A DNA stretch of 64,000 nt from Pectobacterium actinidiae (GTDB lineage: Bacteria; Pseudomonadota; Gammaproteobacteria; Enterobacterales; Enterobacteriaceae): positions 3,286,001 through 3,350,000 of the forward strand of contig NZ_JRMH01000001.1 in assembly GCF_000803315.1 (NCBI RefSeq), in the 5' to 3' direction. The notes beneath the pieces are model-generated. The model ran no database searches. It was given only the letters and a program-made list of their open reading frames with translations, and was not told the origin of the DNA. This document shows, piece by piece, positions 49,275-59,264 of the stretch. A program made the position numbers and the translations under genes. Position 1 is the stretch's first letter, and each line of letters starts with the position of its first letter.

Positions 49275-49850
49275 CTAGCGCTGAATAAGCGGTTGTACTT
49301 TATTATCAATCGCTTCCCGAGCCCGGAAAATACGAGAACGAACAGTGCCGACGGGACAATCCATAATAACGGCGATCTCTTCGTAGCTTAAACCGTCCAA
49401 CTCACGCAGCGTAATCGCTAAACGTAGATCTTCCGGTAAAGACTCAATAGTTCGGAAAACAATGCTTCGTAATTCTTCTGACAACATTAAATTCTCAGGG
49501 TTCGATATTTCTTTCAGTGCACCCGCATTTTCATAGTTTTCCGCATCATTGGCATCAATGTCGCTGGAAGGCGGACGGCGCCCCTGAGCGACCAAATAAT
49601 TTTTGGCCGTATTCACTGCGATACGATACAGCCATGTATAGAACGCACTATCGCCGCGGAATGACTCTAACGCGCGATAGGCTTTAATAAACGATTCCTG
49701 TACCACGTCCGGCACGTCCCCTTGGGGAACATACCGCGATACCAGGCTCGCTACCTTATGCTGATAACGAACGACCAACAAGTTAAACGATTTTTGATCG
49801 CCTTTTTGGACTCGCTCGACCAAAACCTGATCTGCCAGTTGCTCGCTCAT
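49275..49850 (-). CDS. rpoE: RNA polymerase sigma factor RpoE (sigma-E)
   Basis: RpoE directs the envelope-stress regulon. The 191 residues begin MSEQLADQVLVERVQKGDQ, with region 2 (LVSRYVPQGDVPDVVQESFIKAYRALESFRGDSAFYTWLYRI) and region 4 (RLAITLRELDGLSYEEIAVIMDCPVGTVRSRIFRARE). A perfect sigma-E promoter upstream indicates autoactivation. It heads rpoE-rseA-rseB-rseC. Confidence 0.99.
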   Translation of the reverse strand: MSEQLADQVLVERVQKGDQKSFNLLVVRYQHKVASLVSRYVPQGDVPDVVQESFIKAYRALESFRGDSAFYTWLYRIAVNTAKNYLVAQGRRPPSSDIDANDAENYENAGALKEISNPENLMLSEELRSIVFRTIESLPEDLRLAITLRELDGLSYEEIAVIMDCPVGTVRSRIFRAREAIDNKVQPLIQR

Positions 49851-50210
49851 CCGAGGTAATCTCTACTCAAACCGTTCTCCACGCGTAAAATAGTACTGCC
49901 AGCTATATAAGTCATATTTAGAGCAAGCTCCTCATTAGAACCAAGACATCCAATAAAGTTCCGGGTCATCATTTTTCTTTTGCTTAGCGCCGTTACTCGT
50001 CTTTACGATGCGTGTCATGACGCATTGTCTTCATCTGAGGTTCTACGCTCCTCCGAGGATGATACGATAAATCCGGGGTATTCGCACGATTCAGCATGCC
50101 CCAGCCTTCGCTTATTTATAGCGTAGAGAGGGGGATAAAAACCAATACAGCAATCAACCATTGGGTGCTACCATCGAATTTCCTCTTCTTTTTGCATCCA
50201 CGACACGACC
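49851..50210. other. rpoE/nadB divergent spacer
   Basis: This 360-bp spacer contains the sigma-E promoter of rpoE on the left and the nadB promoter region on the right. An inverted repeat ATGCGT-6 nt-ACGCAT (50008-50025) lies between them, without a known binder. No gene is evident. Confidence 0.6.
49935..49962 (-). promoter_or_regulatory. Sigma-E autoregulatory promoter of rpoE
   Basis: On the minus strand GGAACTT (49962-49956), a 16-bp spacer and TCTAA (49939-49935) match the sigma-E consensus perfectly, 85 bp before the rpoE start. Confidence 0.88.
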
Positions 50211-51812
50211 ATGCAAACGACCACTGAATACGTCTGTGATGTTTTAATCATTGGCAGCGGCGCTGCCGGGCTTTCACTGGCGCTGCGTTTGGCTTCACAG
50301 GCCAACGTGACGGTATTAAGCAAAGGCCCGCTCAACGAAGGCGCAACGTTTTATGCTCAGGGCGGCATCGCCGCCGTTTTCGATGAAACTGACACGATAG
50401 ACTCCCATATCGAAGATACCCTGATCGCCGGTGATGGCCTGTGTGAACGGGAAGCCGTTGAGTTTATCGCCAGCAATGCCAAACACTGCGTGCAATGGCT
50501 TATCGAACAAGGCGTGCTATTCGATACCGAAACCAGCACCAGCGGCGAAGAACGCTATCATCTCACGCGCGAAGGCGGGCACAGCCACCGTCGGATTCTG
50601 CACGCGGCGGATGCAACCGGAAAAGAAGTGGAAAATACGCTAGTGCAGAAAGCGCTATCTCATCCGAACATTCGGATTATGGAACGCTGTAACGCTGTCG
50701 ATTTGATTACCTCGAATAAGCTGGGTTTGCCCGGCACACGCCGTATTGTCGGTGCTTATATCTGGAACCGTGAACGGGAGCGCGTAGAATCCTGCCGGGC
50801 GAAAACGGTGGTTCTGGCGACCGGCGGCGCATCCAAAGTTTATCAATACACCACGAATCCCGATATTTCCTCTGGTGACGGCATCGCCATGGCCTGGCGC
50901 GCGGGTTGCCGCGTGGCAAATCTGGAGTTCAATCAGTTTCACCCGACCTGCCTGTTCCACCCGCAGGCGCGAAACTTCCTGCTAACGGAAGCGCTGCGCG
51001 GTGAAGGCGCGTACCTTAAACGTCCTGACGGCACACGCTTTATGCCCGATTTTGATGCCAGAGGCGAACTGGCACCGCGCGACGTCGTCGCCCGTGCCAT
51101 TGACCATGAGATGAAACGGCTTGGCGCAGACTGTATGTATCTGGATATTAGCCACAAGCCCGAAGCCTTCATCAAACAACACTTTCCCACTATCGATGAA
51201 AAGCTACAGTCTCTCGGTATCGACCTGACGCGTGAACCGATACCCATCGTACCCGCTGCACACTATACCTGCGGCGGCGTGCTGGTCGATCAACACGGCC
51301 GCACCGATCTTGACGGCCTGTATGCGATTGGCGAAGTCAGCTATACCGGATTACATGGCGCAAACCGCATGGCGTCCAATTCACTGCTTGAGTGTCTGGT
51401 TTACGGCTGGTCAGCCGCAGAGGATATTTTACAGCGCTTGCCGCAAATCAAAGCGGTGAAAAAGCTACCAGATTGGGATGAAAGCCAGGTCGACAACTCC
51501 GACGAACAAGTGGTGATCCAGCATAACTGGCACGAACTGCGCCTATTTATGTGGGATTACGTTGGGATCGTGCGAACGACCAAACGACTGGAACGGGCAC
51601 AACGCCGCATCCAACTGCTTCAGCAGGAAATCAATGAGTACTACGCCCACTTCCGCATTTCCAACAATTTGCTGGAGCTGCGTAATCTGGTACAGGTCGC
51701 CGAACTCATCGTCCGCTGCGCATTGGAAAGAAAAGAAAGCCGCGGACTGCATTATACTCTGGATTACCCAGAGCAGTTCGACGCCCCAACGCCAACCATT
51801 CTGGTGCCATAG
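50211..51812 (+). CDS. nadB: L-aspartate oxidase
   Basis: NadB oxidises L-aspartate to iminoaspartate, the first step of NAD synthesis. The 533-residue flavoprotein has the FAD-binding [17 protein letters not shown], the active-site segments [20 protein letters not shown] and [34 protein letters not shown] and [19 protein letters not shown]. It is divergent from rpoE, as in E. coli. The ribosome site before ATG 50211 is weak. Confidence 0.98.
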   Translation: MQTTTEYVCDVLIIGSGAAGLSLALRLASQANVTVLSKGPLNEGATFYAQGGIAAVFDETDTIDSHIEDTLIAGDGLCEREAVEFIASNAKHCVQWLIEQGVLFDTETSTSGEERYHLTREGGHSHRRILHAADATGKEVENTLVQKALSHPNIRIMERCNAVDLITSNKLGLPGTRRIVGAYIWNRERERVESCRAKTVVLATGGASKVYQYTTNPDISSGDGIAMAWRAGCRVANLEFNQFHPTCLFHPQARNFLLTEALRGEGAYLKRPDGTRFMPDFDARGELAPRDVVARAIDHEMKRLGADCMYLDISHKPEAFIKQHFPTIDEKLQSLGIDLTREPIPIVPAAHYTCGGVLVDQHGRTDLDGLYAIGEVSYTGLHGANRMASNSLLECLVYGWSAAEDILQRLPQIKAVKKLPDWDESQVDNSDEQVVIQHNWHELRLFMWDYVGIVRTTKRLERAQRRIQLLQQEINEYYAHFRISNNLLELRNLVQVAELIVRCALERKESRGLHYTLDYPEQFDAPTPTILVP

Positions 51813-51840
51813 CTCATAAAAAACAGTTCACTCAGAAAAG

Positions 51841-51866
51841 GCAGACGCGGTTAACACGGCGTCTGC
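51841..51866. terminator. Terminator between nadB and trmN
   Basis: GCAGACGC-10 nt-GCGTCTGC is a perfect 8-bp stem in the convergent spacer. On the minus strand it is followed by CTTTTCTG and so suits trmN. Confidence 0.7.
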
Positions 51867-51869
51867 TTC

Positions 51870-52616
51870 CTACATAAAAAGATAAAAATCTTTTGTCAGC
51901 TGTTGGAAATCCATCGAGTAATGTCTTTCTGCATCACGAATTGCCAGTGAAGCATTCACGCATTCTCTTTCCTGACGAGACAGCGCCAGCAAAACGCGAT
52001 GCGCAGGTTTCTCTTCCTGCTCAGATACGCGAAGCTGCTGGTGAACGTACCAATTGTGCTGCTGCGCCAGCGGAATAAAATACTCAGCGACCTGAACCGG
52101 CAGCACCACGCAAAAAAGCCCTTCAGGCATCAGCAGTTGATGCGCACAGCGTAACAGCGCTTCATGAGTTAACAAGGTGGTGTAGCGAGCCTGATCGCGC
52201 TGAGCGGATCCGCACGCGATCCCCGGCGGGAAATAAGGCGGATTACTGATAATCAACGAATAGTCGGCGGCTCGGTTCTCAGCAAAACCGACGATATCCT
52301 CAGCATACACCGTGATTCTGTCAGCCCACGACGAGGCGGCAATGTTTTCCTTCGCCTGCTGGCTGGCAGCACTGTCCAGCTCGACGGCATCAATCCGAAC
52401 ATGCGGATCCGTACGTTGCGCCAACATCAGCGCGAGAAGACCGGAACCGCTGCCGATATCCAGGATCCGCGTGGCTGAGGACACCGGCGTCCAGGCACCC
52501 AGCAAAATGCCGTCGGTACCCACCTTCATGGCACAGCGATCGTGCGCCACAAAGAATTGCTTGAAGGTAAAACCATCCCGACGCAATGTCAGTTTATTAT
52601 CAGCCCGATGACTCAT
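51870..52616 (-). CDS. trmN: tRNA1(Val) (adenine(37)-N6)-methyltransferase
   Basis: TrmN (YfiC) methylates A37 of the valine tRNA with anticodon cmo5UAC. The 248 residues carry the SAM motif [18 protein letters not shown] and the catalytic ISNPPYF of N6-adenine methyltransferases, with [22 protein letters not shown] near the N-terminus. It is divergent from srmB. Three tRNA-Val(TAC) genes, its substrate class, lie 6 kb away. Confidence 0.95.
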   Translation of the reverse strand: MSHRADNKLTLRRDGFTFKQFFVAHDRCAMKVGTDGILLGAWTPVSSATRILDIGSGSGLLALMLAQRTDPHVRIDAVELDSAASQQAKENIAASSWADRITVYAEDIVGFAENRAADYSLIISNPPYFPPGIACGSAQRDQARYTTLLTHEALLRCAHQLLMPEGLFCVVLPVQVAEYFIPLAQQHNWYVHQQLRVSEQEEKPAHRVLLALSRQERECVNASLAIRDAERHYSMDFQQLTKDFYLFM

Positions 52617-52750
52617 GAAAATAAGATTCCAAACACAAACCGCAGTAGCATAGGTGAAACATCAATGCAGGAAAAGTGCCGATGTCTGCTTAAACAGGTG
52701 AAGAAACCGACCAATCCGTCTATAATCGGCGCCCCAAATAGAGGTAGACC

Positions 52751-54076
52751 ATGACTGTAACCAATTTTTCCGAGCTCGATCTTGATGAAAGCCTGTTAGA
52801 CGCCCTGCGTGACATGGGCTACGAGCGCCCGACCGTGATTCAGGCTGAGGCGATCCCTCCAGCGATGGAAGGCCGCGACGTATTAGGCTCCGCGCCAACA
52901 GGAACAGGTAAAACCGCCGCCTATCTGCTGCCGGTTTTGCAGCATCTTATCGATTTCCCTCGTAAAAAATCGGGTCCACCTCGTATTCTGATCCTCACGC
53001 CAACCCGTGAACTCGCCATGCAGGTGGCCGATCAAGCGCGAGCGTTTGCTGCACATACGCATCTGGATATCGCCACGATCACTGGCGGCGTGGCCTACAT
53101 GAACCACGCAGAAGTCTTCAGTGAAAATCAGGATATCGTCGTTGCGACGACGGGCCGTTTGCTGCAATACATTAAAGAAGAAAACTTCGATTGCCGCGCG
53201 GTAGAAACGCTCATTCTGGATGAAGCAGACAGAATGTTGGATATGGGCTTTGCCCAGGATATTGAACACATTGCGGGAGAAACCCGCTGGCGCAAGCAAA
53301 CGTTGCTGTTTTCTGCGACGCTGGAAGGGGACGCGATCAAGGATTTCGCCGAGCGTCTGCTCAACGATCCCGTTGAAATCGAATCTGACCCATCGCGTCG
53401 GGAACGTAAAAAAATTCTGCAATGGTATTACCGCGCCGACGATCTTAAACACAAAACAGCGCTACTCTGCCATCAGTTAAAACAGCCGGACGTTACGCGT
53501 TCTATCGTCTTTGTTCGCAAGCGTGAGCGCGTGCATGAGCTGGTTGCCTGGCTGCGTGAAGCGGGCATTAACTCCTGCTATCTCGAAGGCGAAATGGTGC
53601 AAGCTAAACGTAATGAGGCGATCAAACGTCTCAGCGACGGGCGTGTCAACGTGCTGGTAGCAACGGATATCGCAGCGCGTGGTATTGATATTAACGATGT
53701 CAGCCACGTATTTAATTTCGATTTACCGCGCACCTCGGACACCTATCTTCACCGTATTGGCCGCACCGGTCGCGCTGGTCGTAAAGGCTGTGCCATCTCT
53801 TTTGTCGAAGCACACGACCATCTGCTGCTGGGGAAAATCAGTCGCTACCTGAATGAACCGCTAAAACCGCGCGTCATTGAGGAACTCCGCCCAGAGACGA
53901 AAGCACCAAGCGCCAAAACGACGGGGAAACCGTCGAAAAAAGTGCTGGCTAAGCGGCAAGAGAAAAAAGAGAAGGAAAAAGAAAAGGTTAAGGTAAAAGT
54001 TCGCCATCGCGATGCTAAAAATATTGGTAAGCGCCGTCAACCAACGCAGAAAACCGACGAACCGTCTGCCAAATAA
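52751..54076 (+). CDS. srmB: ATP-dependent RNA helicase SrmB
   Basis: SrmB is a DEAD-box helicase that acts early in 50S ribosome assembly. The 441 residues show the Q motif (FSELDLDESLLDALRDMGYERPTVIQ), motif I APTGTGKTA, Ia TPTRELAMQV, II DEADRMLDMGF, III FSATLEG, V ATDIAARGIDI and VI HRIGRTGRAG. A Lys/Glu-rich basic tail (about 385-441) binds RNA. The ATG at 52751 is close to GAGGTAG. Confidence 0.98.
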   Translation: MTVTNFSELDLDESLLDALRDMGYERPTVIQAEAIPPAMEGRDVLGSAPTGTGKTAAYLLPVLQHLIDFPRKKSGPPRILILTPTRELAMQVADQARAFAAHTHLDIATITGGVAYMNHAEVFSENQDIVVATTGRLLQYIKEENFDCRAVETLILDEADRMLDMGFAQDIEHIAGETRWRKQTLLFSATLEGDAIKDFAERLLNDPVEIESDPSRRERKKILQWYYRADDLKHKTALLCHQLKQPDVTRSIVFVRKRERVHELVAWLREAGINSCYLEGEMVQAKRNEAIKRLSDGRVNVLVATDIAARGIDINDVSHVFNFDLPRTSDTYLHRIGRTGRAGRKGCAISFVEAHDHLLLGKISRYLNEPLKPRVIEELRPETKAPSAKTTGKPSKKVLAKRQEKKEKEKEKVKVKVRHRDAKNIGKRRQPTQKTDEPSAK

Positions 54077-54096
54077 AAATTTATTAAAGCAAGATG

Positions 54097-54123
54097 TAAA
54101 AAAGGGAGCCTCGGCTCCCTTTC
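54097..54123. terminator. Terminator between srmB and grcA
   Basis: AAAGGGAGCC-TCGG-CTCCCTTT forms a strong hairpin. On the minus strand a TTTTTT run follows, ending grcA; the plus strand has TTTCTGTT after it. Confidence 0.88.
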
Positions 54124-54137
54124 TGTTAAGGCTCGAA

Positions 54138-54521
54138 TTACAGGCTTGCGGTAAAAGTACGAGCGATAACGTCGCGCTGCTGTTCTGGCGTCAGTGAGTT
54201 GAAACGCACAGCGTAGCCAGATACGCGAATGGTCAGCTGCGGATAGTTTTCCGGATGCTTAACCGCATCTTCCAGCGTCTCACGGCGCAGAACGTTTACG
54301 TTCAGGTGCTGACCGCCTTCCACACGTACTTCAGGTTTGATTTCCAGCGGAATTTCACGATACTCGATCTGACCCAGATCGCTCACGGGAACGATTTGAT
54401 CTTCGCTATAACCTGATTTGGCACACACGCAACGCGCCTGTGATTTTTCTTCATCCAGCAACCAGAAGGAATTGATCAGCGCGCTGTCGTTAGCCTTGGT
54501 GATTTGAATACCAGTAACCAT
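54138..54521 (-). CDS. grcA: Autonomous glycyl radical cofactor GrcA (YfiD)
   Basis: GrcA is a spare glycyl-radical domain that rescues oxygen-damaged pyruvate formate-lyase. The 127 residues resemble the PFL C-terminus, ending with [25 protein letters not shown], where G102 is the radical glycine. The N-terminus [23 protein letters not shown] is typical. Two FNR-type sites upstream, spaced as in E. coli, indicate anaerobic and microaerobic control. Confidence 0.98.
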   Translation of the reverse strand: MVTGIQITKANDSALINSFWLLDEEKSQARCVCAKSGYSEDQIVPVSDLGQIEYREIPLEIKPEVRVEGGQHLNVNVLRRETLEDAVKHPENYPQLTIRVSGYAVRFNSLTPEQQRDVIARTFTASL

Positions 54522-54687
54522 AATTGCCTCCGTAAAACGGCGTGTTAATGTCTTAGTTAAAAACGAGCGTACTTAAAAACTGACGTAGTTAAAATCGCTA
54601 TCGGTAAAAAATGGCCAGATTTCGTAACGATCGTACAAAGCTCTTTGTATCTAGCTTCCTATATACCAGCCTGATAACTGGATATCC

Positions 54688-54701
54688 TTGACTTAAATCA
54701 A
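54688..54701 (-). promoter_or_regulatory. FNR site of grcA, proximal
   Basis: TTGAC-TTAA-ATCAA matches the FNR consensus TTGAT-N4-ATCAA with one mismatch. The centre at 54694.5 would place transcription start near 54654 if it acts as a class II site at -40.5. Confidence 0.8.
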
Positions 54702-54740
54702 TTTTAAAACCCCGCAACTTGGCTGCCTGATGGCAATATA

Positions 54741-54754
54741 TTGTTTTATATCAA
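54741..54754 (-). promoter_or_regulatory. FNR site of grcA, distal
   Basis: TTGTT-TTAT-ATCAA has two mismatches to the FNR consensus. Its centre is exactly 53 bp from the proximal site, the same separation as I recall for the E. coli yfiD sites (-40.5 and -93.5). Confidence 0.7.
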
Positions 54755-54911
54755 TTTTACCAATACACCGAATTGCAAATATTTTTGTAAATTTTCAATT
54801 TTTTTTCAAAAAAGGGTCCTTTCATCCCGGCAATAGCGGTTACGGTTTTACCTCGGCACGATAGATCGGTAAGCTACCTACAACACCATTCAACCTGTAA
54901 AAAAAGAGTGC

Positions 54912-55601
54912 ATGATGGCGACCTCTCTCACTTGGCATGACGTGCTGGCACAAGAAAAGCAGCAGCCTTACTTCATAAATACCCTTGAATTCGTTGGGAA
55001 AGAACGTGCAGCGGGTAAAACTATCTATCCCCCGCAGAAGGATGTTTTCAACGCGTTCCGCTTTACCGAACTGCATCAGGTCAAAGTCGTCATTCTGGGA
55101 CAAGATCCCTATCACGGCCCGAATCAGGCGCACGGGCTGTCATTTTCGGTACGTCCGGGTGTACCCGCTCCGCCTTCTCTGGGTAATATTTATAAGGAAC
55201 TTGCGAGCGACATCCCTGGATTTGAAATTCCACGACACGGTTTTCTGCAAAGCTGGGCGGAGCAAGGCGTTTTACTGCTCAACACGGTATTAACCGTTGA
55301 AGCTGGACAGGCGCACTCGCATGCTAATTTGGGCTGGGAAACGTTTACTGACCGCGTCATCGCGGCATTGAATGAACAACGGGAAGGCCTGGTTTTTCTG
55401 CTGTGGGGCTCTCATGCGCAGAAGAAAGGCAACATCATTGACCAAAAGCGTCATCATATTCTGAAATCGCCACACCCTTCTCCACTGTCTGCACATCGTG
55501 GTTTCCTGGGCTGTAAGCATTTTTCTCGGGCTAATCAGCTTTTGGAACAGCAAGGACTATCGCCAATAGACTGGACGCCAAGGCTCCCAGAAGAGGCTTA
55601 A
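54912..55601 (+). CDS. ung: Uracil-DNA glycosylase
   Basis: Ung excises uracil from DNA. The 229 residues contain the water-activating motif [39 protein letters not shown] and the histidine motif [11 protein letters not shown]. Two consecutive ATGs (54912, 54915) could start it. It is divergent from grcA, as in E. coli. Confidence 0.98.
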   Translation: MMATSLTWHDVLAQEKQQPYFINTLEFVGKERAAGKTIYPPQKDVFNAFRFTELHQVKVVILGQDPYHGPNQAHGLSFSVRPGVPAPPSLGNIYKELASDIPGFEIPRHGFLQSWAEQGVLLLNTVLTVEAGQAHSHANLGWETFTDRVIAALNEQREGLVFLLWGSHAQKKGNIIDQKRHHILKSPHPSPLSAHRGFLGCKHFSRANQLLEQQGLSPIDWTPRLPEEA

Positions 55602-55644
55602 GCGATAACGGTTTGGTTGTCTTCAACACGAAGGCGACCAACTG

Positions 55645-55719
55645 TCGTTTACAAGGAATCGTTGAGAAGGAATCGTTTACAAGAAATCGTTGAGAAGGAA
55701 TCGTTTACAAGAAATCGCT
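55645..55719. repeat. 28-bp tandem repeat (2.7 copies) after ung
   Basis: The unit TCGTTTACAAGAAATCGTTG plus AGAAGGAA recurs at 55645, 55673 and 55701 with one or two changes; the last copy is partial. It lies between the ung stop and the tRNA-Ala genes. Function is unknown; a copy-number-variable minisatellite is the simplest reading. Confidence 0.85.
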
Positions 55720-55795
55720 GACTAAGATATTGAATGAAAACGTTGATTGAATGCAGATAGATCCAAAAGGGATAAATAAGAGCAAATCGATGATT

Positions 55796-55871
<76 letters not shown>

Positions 55872-55918
55872 ACAACGTGTAGAATGTTCGTGATAATCAA
55901 CCAAACAGAGGGAGTGTT

Positions 55919-55994
<76 letters not shown>

Positions 55995-56042
55995 GTATCT
56001 TACAGCATCACCGAGAAGGTAAGTACTGTGCGAACGCGTCGC

Positions 56043-56071
56043 ATAATATGAAACCCGATTCGCAGTGTCAA
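56043..56071 (-). promoter_or_regulatory. Promoter of the tRNA-Ala operon
   Basis: On the minus strand TTGACA (56071-56066), a 17-bp spacer and TATTAT (56048-56043) form a near-perfect sigma-70 promoter. The GC-rich discriminator GCGACGCG is typical of stringently controlled stable RNA promoters. Confidence 0.85.
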
Positions 56072-56245
56072 CGGCTAAATCCGGTTATCCGATTAACCGC
56101 TGAAAAAGACGCCAAGGGTGAGAAAAAACAGGCGGCAATTTCGATGTCATCTCATCATTAGCACAATAAAAAAGCTGCTAACGATAACGCGATTTATTAT
56201 CATCATTTCACGTTACGCTTCTGCCTCCTATATAAGCCTCATCAC

Positions 56246-57127
56246 ATGCGCTATTTTCCTATGATTGTATTTTCTCTGATGGTATCTGCCTCTGGCGTGT
56301 TACCTGTTCGGGGCCAGCCGACCATTCCTGATATGACCGAACAAGCAAAAGCTCAATTTGAGATCAGGCACGTTGACATAAAAAGCAATGGGCATGCCTA
56401 TCGGCTTTTCATCGCGCAGCCCCACCAACCTGCACCTGAAGGTGGTTATTCAATTCTGTACATGCTGGATGGCAATGCTCAGTTTCCCGTTGCCGTAAAC
56501 AGCTATAATGCGAAAAACGGCGCAGCACCGCTGATCGTCGCCGTCGGTTATCCGATCGATAAGCCTTACGATGTTCCCGCCAGAACACGCGACTACACGC
56601 CACCGACAACCCTGACTGACCCAGATTTTGCCGCAGGCGGCGAAGCCGAAGCGTTTTATCAATTCCTGCAATCCACGGTAAAGCCTTGGGTTGAAGCAAA
56701 CTACATCGTCAATAAGCAGAAACAAACGCTGGCTGGGCACTCTTTCGGCGGTCTGTTTACGCTCTATACGCTTTTTAACCACACCGAATCTTTCCAGCAT
56801 TATGTTGCCGCAAGCCCGTCTATCTGGTGGGGAAATGGCGTTGTGATTCCGGCAAGAACGCCGCTGCTCACTACACCACCGCGGTCAATCACCATCACGG
56901 CAGGGGAAAATGAAGATGAGCCTGCCAAAATGCAGGCGGGTAAACCTGTTGATGAAAAGCGGGCTGAACGGCTCAGCCAAAGAAAAATGGTGGAAAGAGC
57001 AACGGCACTGGTCGCACAGCTAAATGAACAAGGTTCAAAAGCTGACTTTATTCTGTTTTCCGGTAAAGGGCACGGCGACGTGATCCCCGATGCCATTGGT
57101 AAAGCGGTTGCTATTGCCGGTCAATAA
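56246..57127 (+). CDS. Secreted alpha/beta-hydrolase, esterase D / IroE-like family
   Basis: The 293-residue protein has a signal peptide (FPMIVFSLMVSASGVLPVRGQ) and an alpha/beta-hydrolase fold. The strand SILYMLDGNAQF and oxyanion region are followed by the nucleophile elbow AGHSFGGLFTLY (Ser about residue 166), and near the C-terminus FSGKGHGDVIP supplies the histidine. The family includes the periplasmic siderophore esterase IroE and esterase D. No siderophore genes are nearby, so the substrate is unknown. It lies between the tRNA-Ala operon and gltX, an accessory place, and is convergent with gltX. Confidence 0.85.
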   Translation: MRYFPMIVFSLMVSASGVLPVRGQPTIPDMTEQAKAQFEIRHVDIKSNGHAYRLFIAQPHQPAPEGGYSILYMLDGNAQFPVAVNSYNAKNGAAPLIVAVGYPIDKPYDVPARTRDYTPPTTLTDPDFAAGGEAEAFYQFLQSTVKPWVEANYIVNKQKQTLAGHSFGGLFTLYTLFNHTESFQHYVAASPSIWWGNGVVIPARTPLLTTPPRSITITAGENEDEPAKMQAGKPVDEKRAERLSQRKMVERATALVAQLNEQGSKADFILFSGKGHGDVIPDAIGKAVAIAGQ

Positions 57128-57149
57128 TCCCCATACCACACCATAAAAA

Positions 57150-57182
57150 AAATGAACCCCGACTTCTGGCCGGGGTTCATTT
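57150..57182. terminator. Bidirectional terminator between the esterase gene and gltX
   Basis: AATGAACCCCG and CGGGGTTCATT form a long GC-rich stem with A- and T-runs on both sides, in the convergent spacer. Confidence 0.9.
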
Positions 57183-57209
57183 TATATAACGCTATTCACA
57201 CGATAGCGA

Positions 57210-58625
57210 TTACTGCTGCGCTTCGCGCTCGGCAATGAACGCCAGTGCTTTATCAATACGCGCCAGCGAACGCTGTTGACCAATCGCGTGCACCGTAACG
57301 TCAACGCCTGGAGACTGGCCAGCACCCGTGACCGCAACGCGCAGCGGCATCCCGACTTTGCCCATGCCCTGACCCAGTTCATCCGCCGTGCCCTGAATGG
57401 CGTGATGGATGTTCTCAGCCGTCCAGTTCGTCATCGCGGCCAATTTCTCGCGCACCAGTTCAAGCGGCTGACGCGCAACCGGGCGCAGGTGTTTCTTCGC
57501 CGCATCGGCGTCAAACTCAGCAAAATCTTCATAGAAATAACGGCAGGAATCCGCCATTTCTTTCAGCGTTTTGCAACGTTCGCCCAGTAAACCAACCAGT
57601 TCACTCAATTGCGGACCGGTACGGGTATCAATCCCAGCCTGTTCAATATGCCATGACAGATGCGTTGCCACGTATTCTGCGGGTAAATGGTTAATGTAAT
57701 GATGATTTAACCATTGCAGCTTCTCAGTGTTGAAGGCGCTCGCCGATTTGCTGACAGCATCCAAAGAGAACAGAGACTTCATCTCATCAATAGAGAAGAT
57801 TTCCTGATCGCCAGACGACCAGCCTAAACGCACCAGATAGTTCAGAAGTGCTTCCGGCAGATAACCGTCATCACGGTATTGCATCACACCGACAGCGCCG
57901 TGACGTTTGGACAATTTCTTACCATCGTCGCCCAGAATCATCGACACATGCGCATAGTCTGGCACGGGTGCGCCCAGCGCTTTCAGGATGTTGATCTGGC
58001 GCGGCGTGTTGTTGATATGGTCTTCACCACGGATAACGTGCGTGATTTCCATATCCCAGTCATCGATAACGACACAGAAATTGTAGGTCGGTGAACCGTC
58101 AGTACGACGGATAATCAGGTCATCGAGCTCCTGATTGCTGAATTCAATCGGCCCGCGGATGCGGTCATTGAAGATGACCGAGCCTTCCTGCGGGTTGAGG
58201 AAACGCACAACGTGCGGCTCATTATCAGCATGATGTTCGTGAGAACCACGGCAACAGCCGTCGTAACGTGGTTTTTCGCCGTTTTCCATCTGCTTTTCAC
58301 GCAGCGCTTCCAGACGTTCTTTAGAGCAATAGCATTTATATGCCGTACCGTTTTCCAGCATCTGGTCAATAACGGCGTTGTAACGGTCAAAGCGTTTAGT
58401 TTGGTAGTACGGGCCTTCATCCCAGTTCAGGCTCAGCCAGTTCATACCATCCATAATGGCATCAATCGCGTCCTGAGTTGAACGCTCCAGATCGGTATCT
58501 TCAATACGCAGCACGAATTCGCCGCCCTGATGACGGGCAAACAGCCAAGAGTACAGTGCGGTGCGAGCGCCGCCGACGTGAAGATAGCCAGTAGGACTAG
58601 GGGCGAAACGGGTTTTGATTTTCAT
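57210..58625 (-). CDS. gltX: Glutamyl-tRNA synthetase
   Basis: GltX charges tRNA-Glu. The 471 residues are the E. coli length. The HIGH-type motif lies in [20 protein letters not shown], the zinc-binding cysteines are around CYCSKERL and CCRGSHEH, and the KMSKS-type motif is KLSKRHGA. Next to tRNA-Ala and tRNA-Val/Lys genes it has the E. coli gltX neighbourhood. Confidence 0.99.
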   Translation of the reverse strand: MKIKTRFAPSPTGYLHVGGARTALYSWLFARHQGGEFVLRIEDTDLERSTQDAIDAIMDGMNWLSLNWDEGPYYQTKRFDRYNAVIDQMLENGTAYKCYCSKERLEALREKQMENGEKPRYDGCCRGSHEHHADNEPHVVRFLNPQEGSVIFNDRIRGPIEFSNQELDDLIIRRTDGSPTYNFCVVIDDWDMEITHVIRGEDHINNTPRQINILKALGAPVPDYAHVSMILGDDGKKLSKRHGAVGVMQYRDDGYLPEALLNYLVRLGWSSGDQEIFSIDEMKSLFSLDAVSKSASAFNTEKLQWLNHHYINHLPAEYVATHLSWHIEQAGIDTRTGPQLSELVGLLGERCKTLKEMADSCRYFYEDFAEFDADAAKKHLRPVARQPLELVREKLAAMTNWTAENIHHAIQGTADELGQGMGKVGMPLRVAVTGAGQSPGVDVTVHAIGQQRSLARIDKALAFIAEREAQQ

Positions 58626-58871
58626 TTGGGATTACAGCCTTATTACGCAACGGCTGTCGGCATAGACCGACATAAGCTCAGAGAACAAAAGTGGACAACA
58701 TTCTATCACTCTGCTTCGATTCCTCAACGCCGTAACATGCCGCACAGGCTTTTATTCTGATAGCAATCGCAAGATAACAGGCTGAATTGCGCAAGGATGC
58801 AGCACCAACGGCGATAAATACGACGCCTTGACTAATTTTGCAACGAACAATCATTTTAGTTTTAAAAAGCG

Positions 58872-58899
58872 TTGACTCATATTCAAGGATCCCTATAAT
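58872..58899 (+). promoter_or_regulatory. Promoter of the tRNA-Val/tRNA-Lys operon
   Basis: TTGACT (58872-58877), a 16-bp spacer and TATAAT (58894-58899), with GC-rich discriminator GCGACTCC. It lies 17 bp upstream of the first tRNA. Confidence 0.88.
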
Positions 58900-58916
58900 G
58901 CGACTCCACACAGCGG

Positions 58917-58992
58917 GGGTGATTAGCTCAGCTGGGAGAGCACCTCCCTTACAAGGAGGGGGTCGGCGGTTCGATCCCGTCATCACCCACCA
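58917..58992 (+). tRNA. tRNA-Val (anticodon TAC), copy 1
   Basis: The 76-nt gene starts GGGTGATTAGCTCAGCTGGG, has anticodon TAC in CCTCCCTTACAAGGAGG, and ends with encoded CCA. Confidence 0.98.
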
Positions 58993-59050
58993 CTCTTTAC
59001 GGGTTTTAAGTAAAAGTGTCTCGCTGTGTAGAGTAAGAAGATTTGAGATT

Positions 59051-59126
59051 GGGTGATTAGCTCAGCTGGGAGAGCACCTCCCTTACAAGGAGGGGGTCGG
59101 CGGTTCGATCCCGTCATCACCCACCA
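59051..59126 (+). tRNA. tRNA-Val (anticodon TAC), copy 2
   Basis: Identical to copy 1 over 76 nt, separated from it by 58 bp, with encoded CCA. Confidence 0.98.
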
Positions 59127-59181
59127 ATCTCATACCAGCTGGTCTTCTTATTAGAAGTTGAAGTAAAAGTAGTTCAGAAGT

Positions 59182-59257
59182 GGGTGATTAGCTCAGCTGG
59201 GAGAGCACCTCCCTTACAAGGAGGGGGTCGGCGGTTCGATCCCGTCATCACCCACCA
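59182..59257 (+). tRNA. tRNA-Val (anticodon TAC), copy 3
   Basis: Identical to copies 1 and 2, with encoded CCA. The order valU-valX-valY-lysV of E. coli is reproduced. Confidence 0.98.
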
Positions 59258-59264
59258 CTTCTGC

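Larger units (their letters stand above)
54522..54911. other. grcA/ung divergent spacer
   Basis: This 390-bp AT-rich spacer holds the two FNR sites and the long grcA leader. The ung side (54840-54911) has no motif I can name. No gene is seen. Confidence 0.6.

Noticed and set aside
50008..50025. Inverted repeat ATGCGT-N6-ACGCAT between rpoE and nadB as a NAD-repressor operator
   Set aside because: It does not match a NadR/NrtR site that I know; left as an unassigned repeat.
55645..55719. Possible CRISPR array
   Set aside because: The copies are directly contiguous with no unique spacers, so it is a plain tandem repeat.
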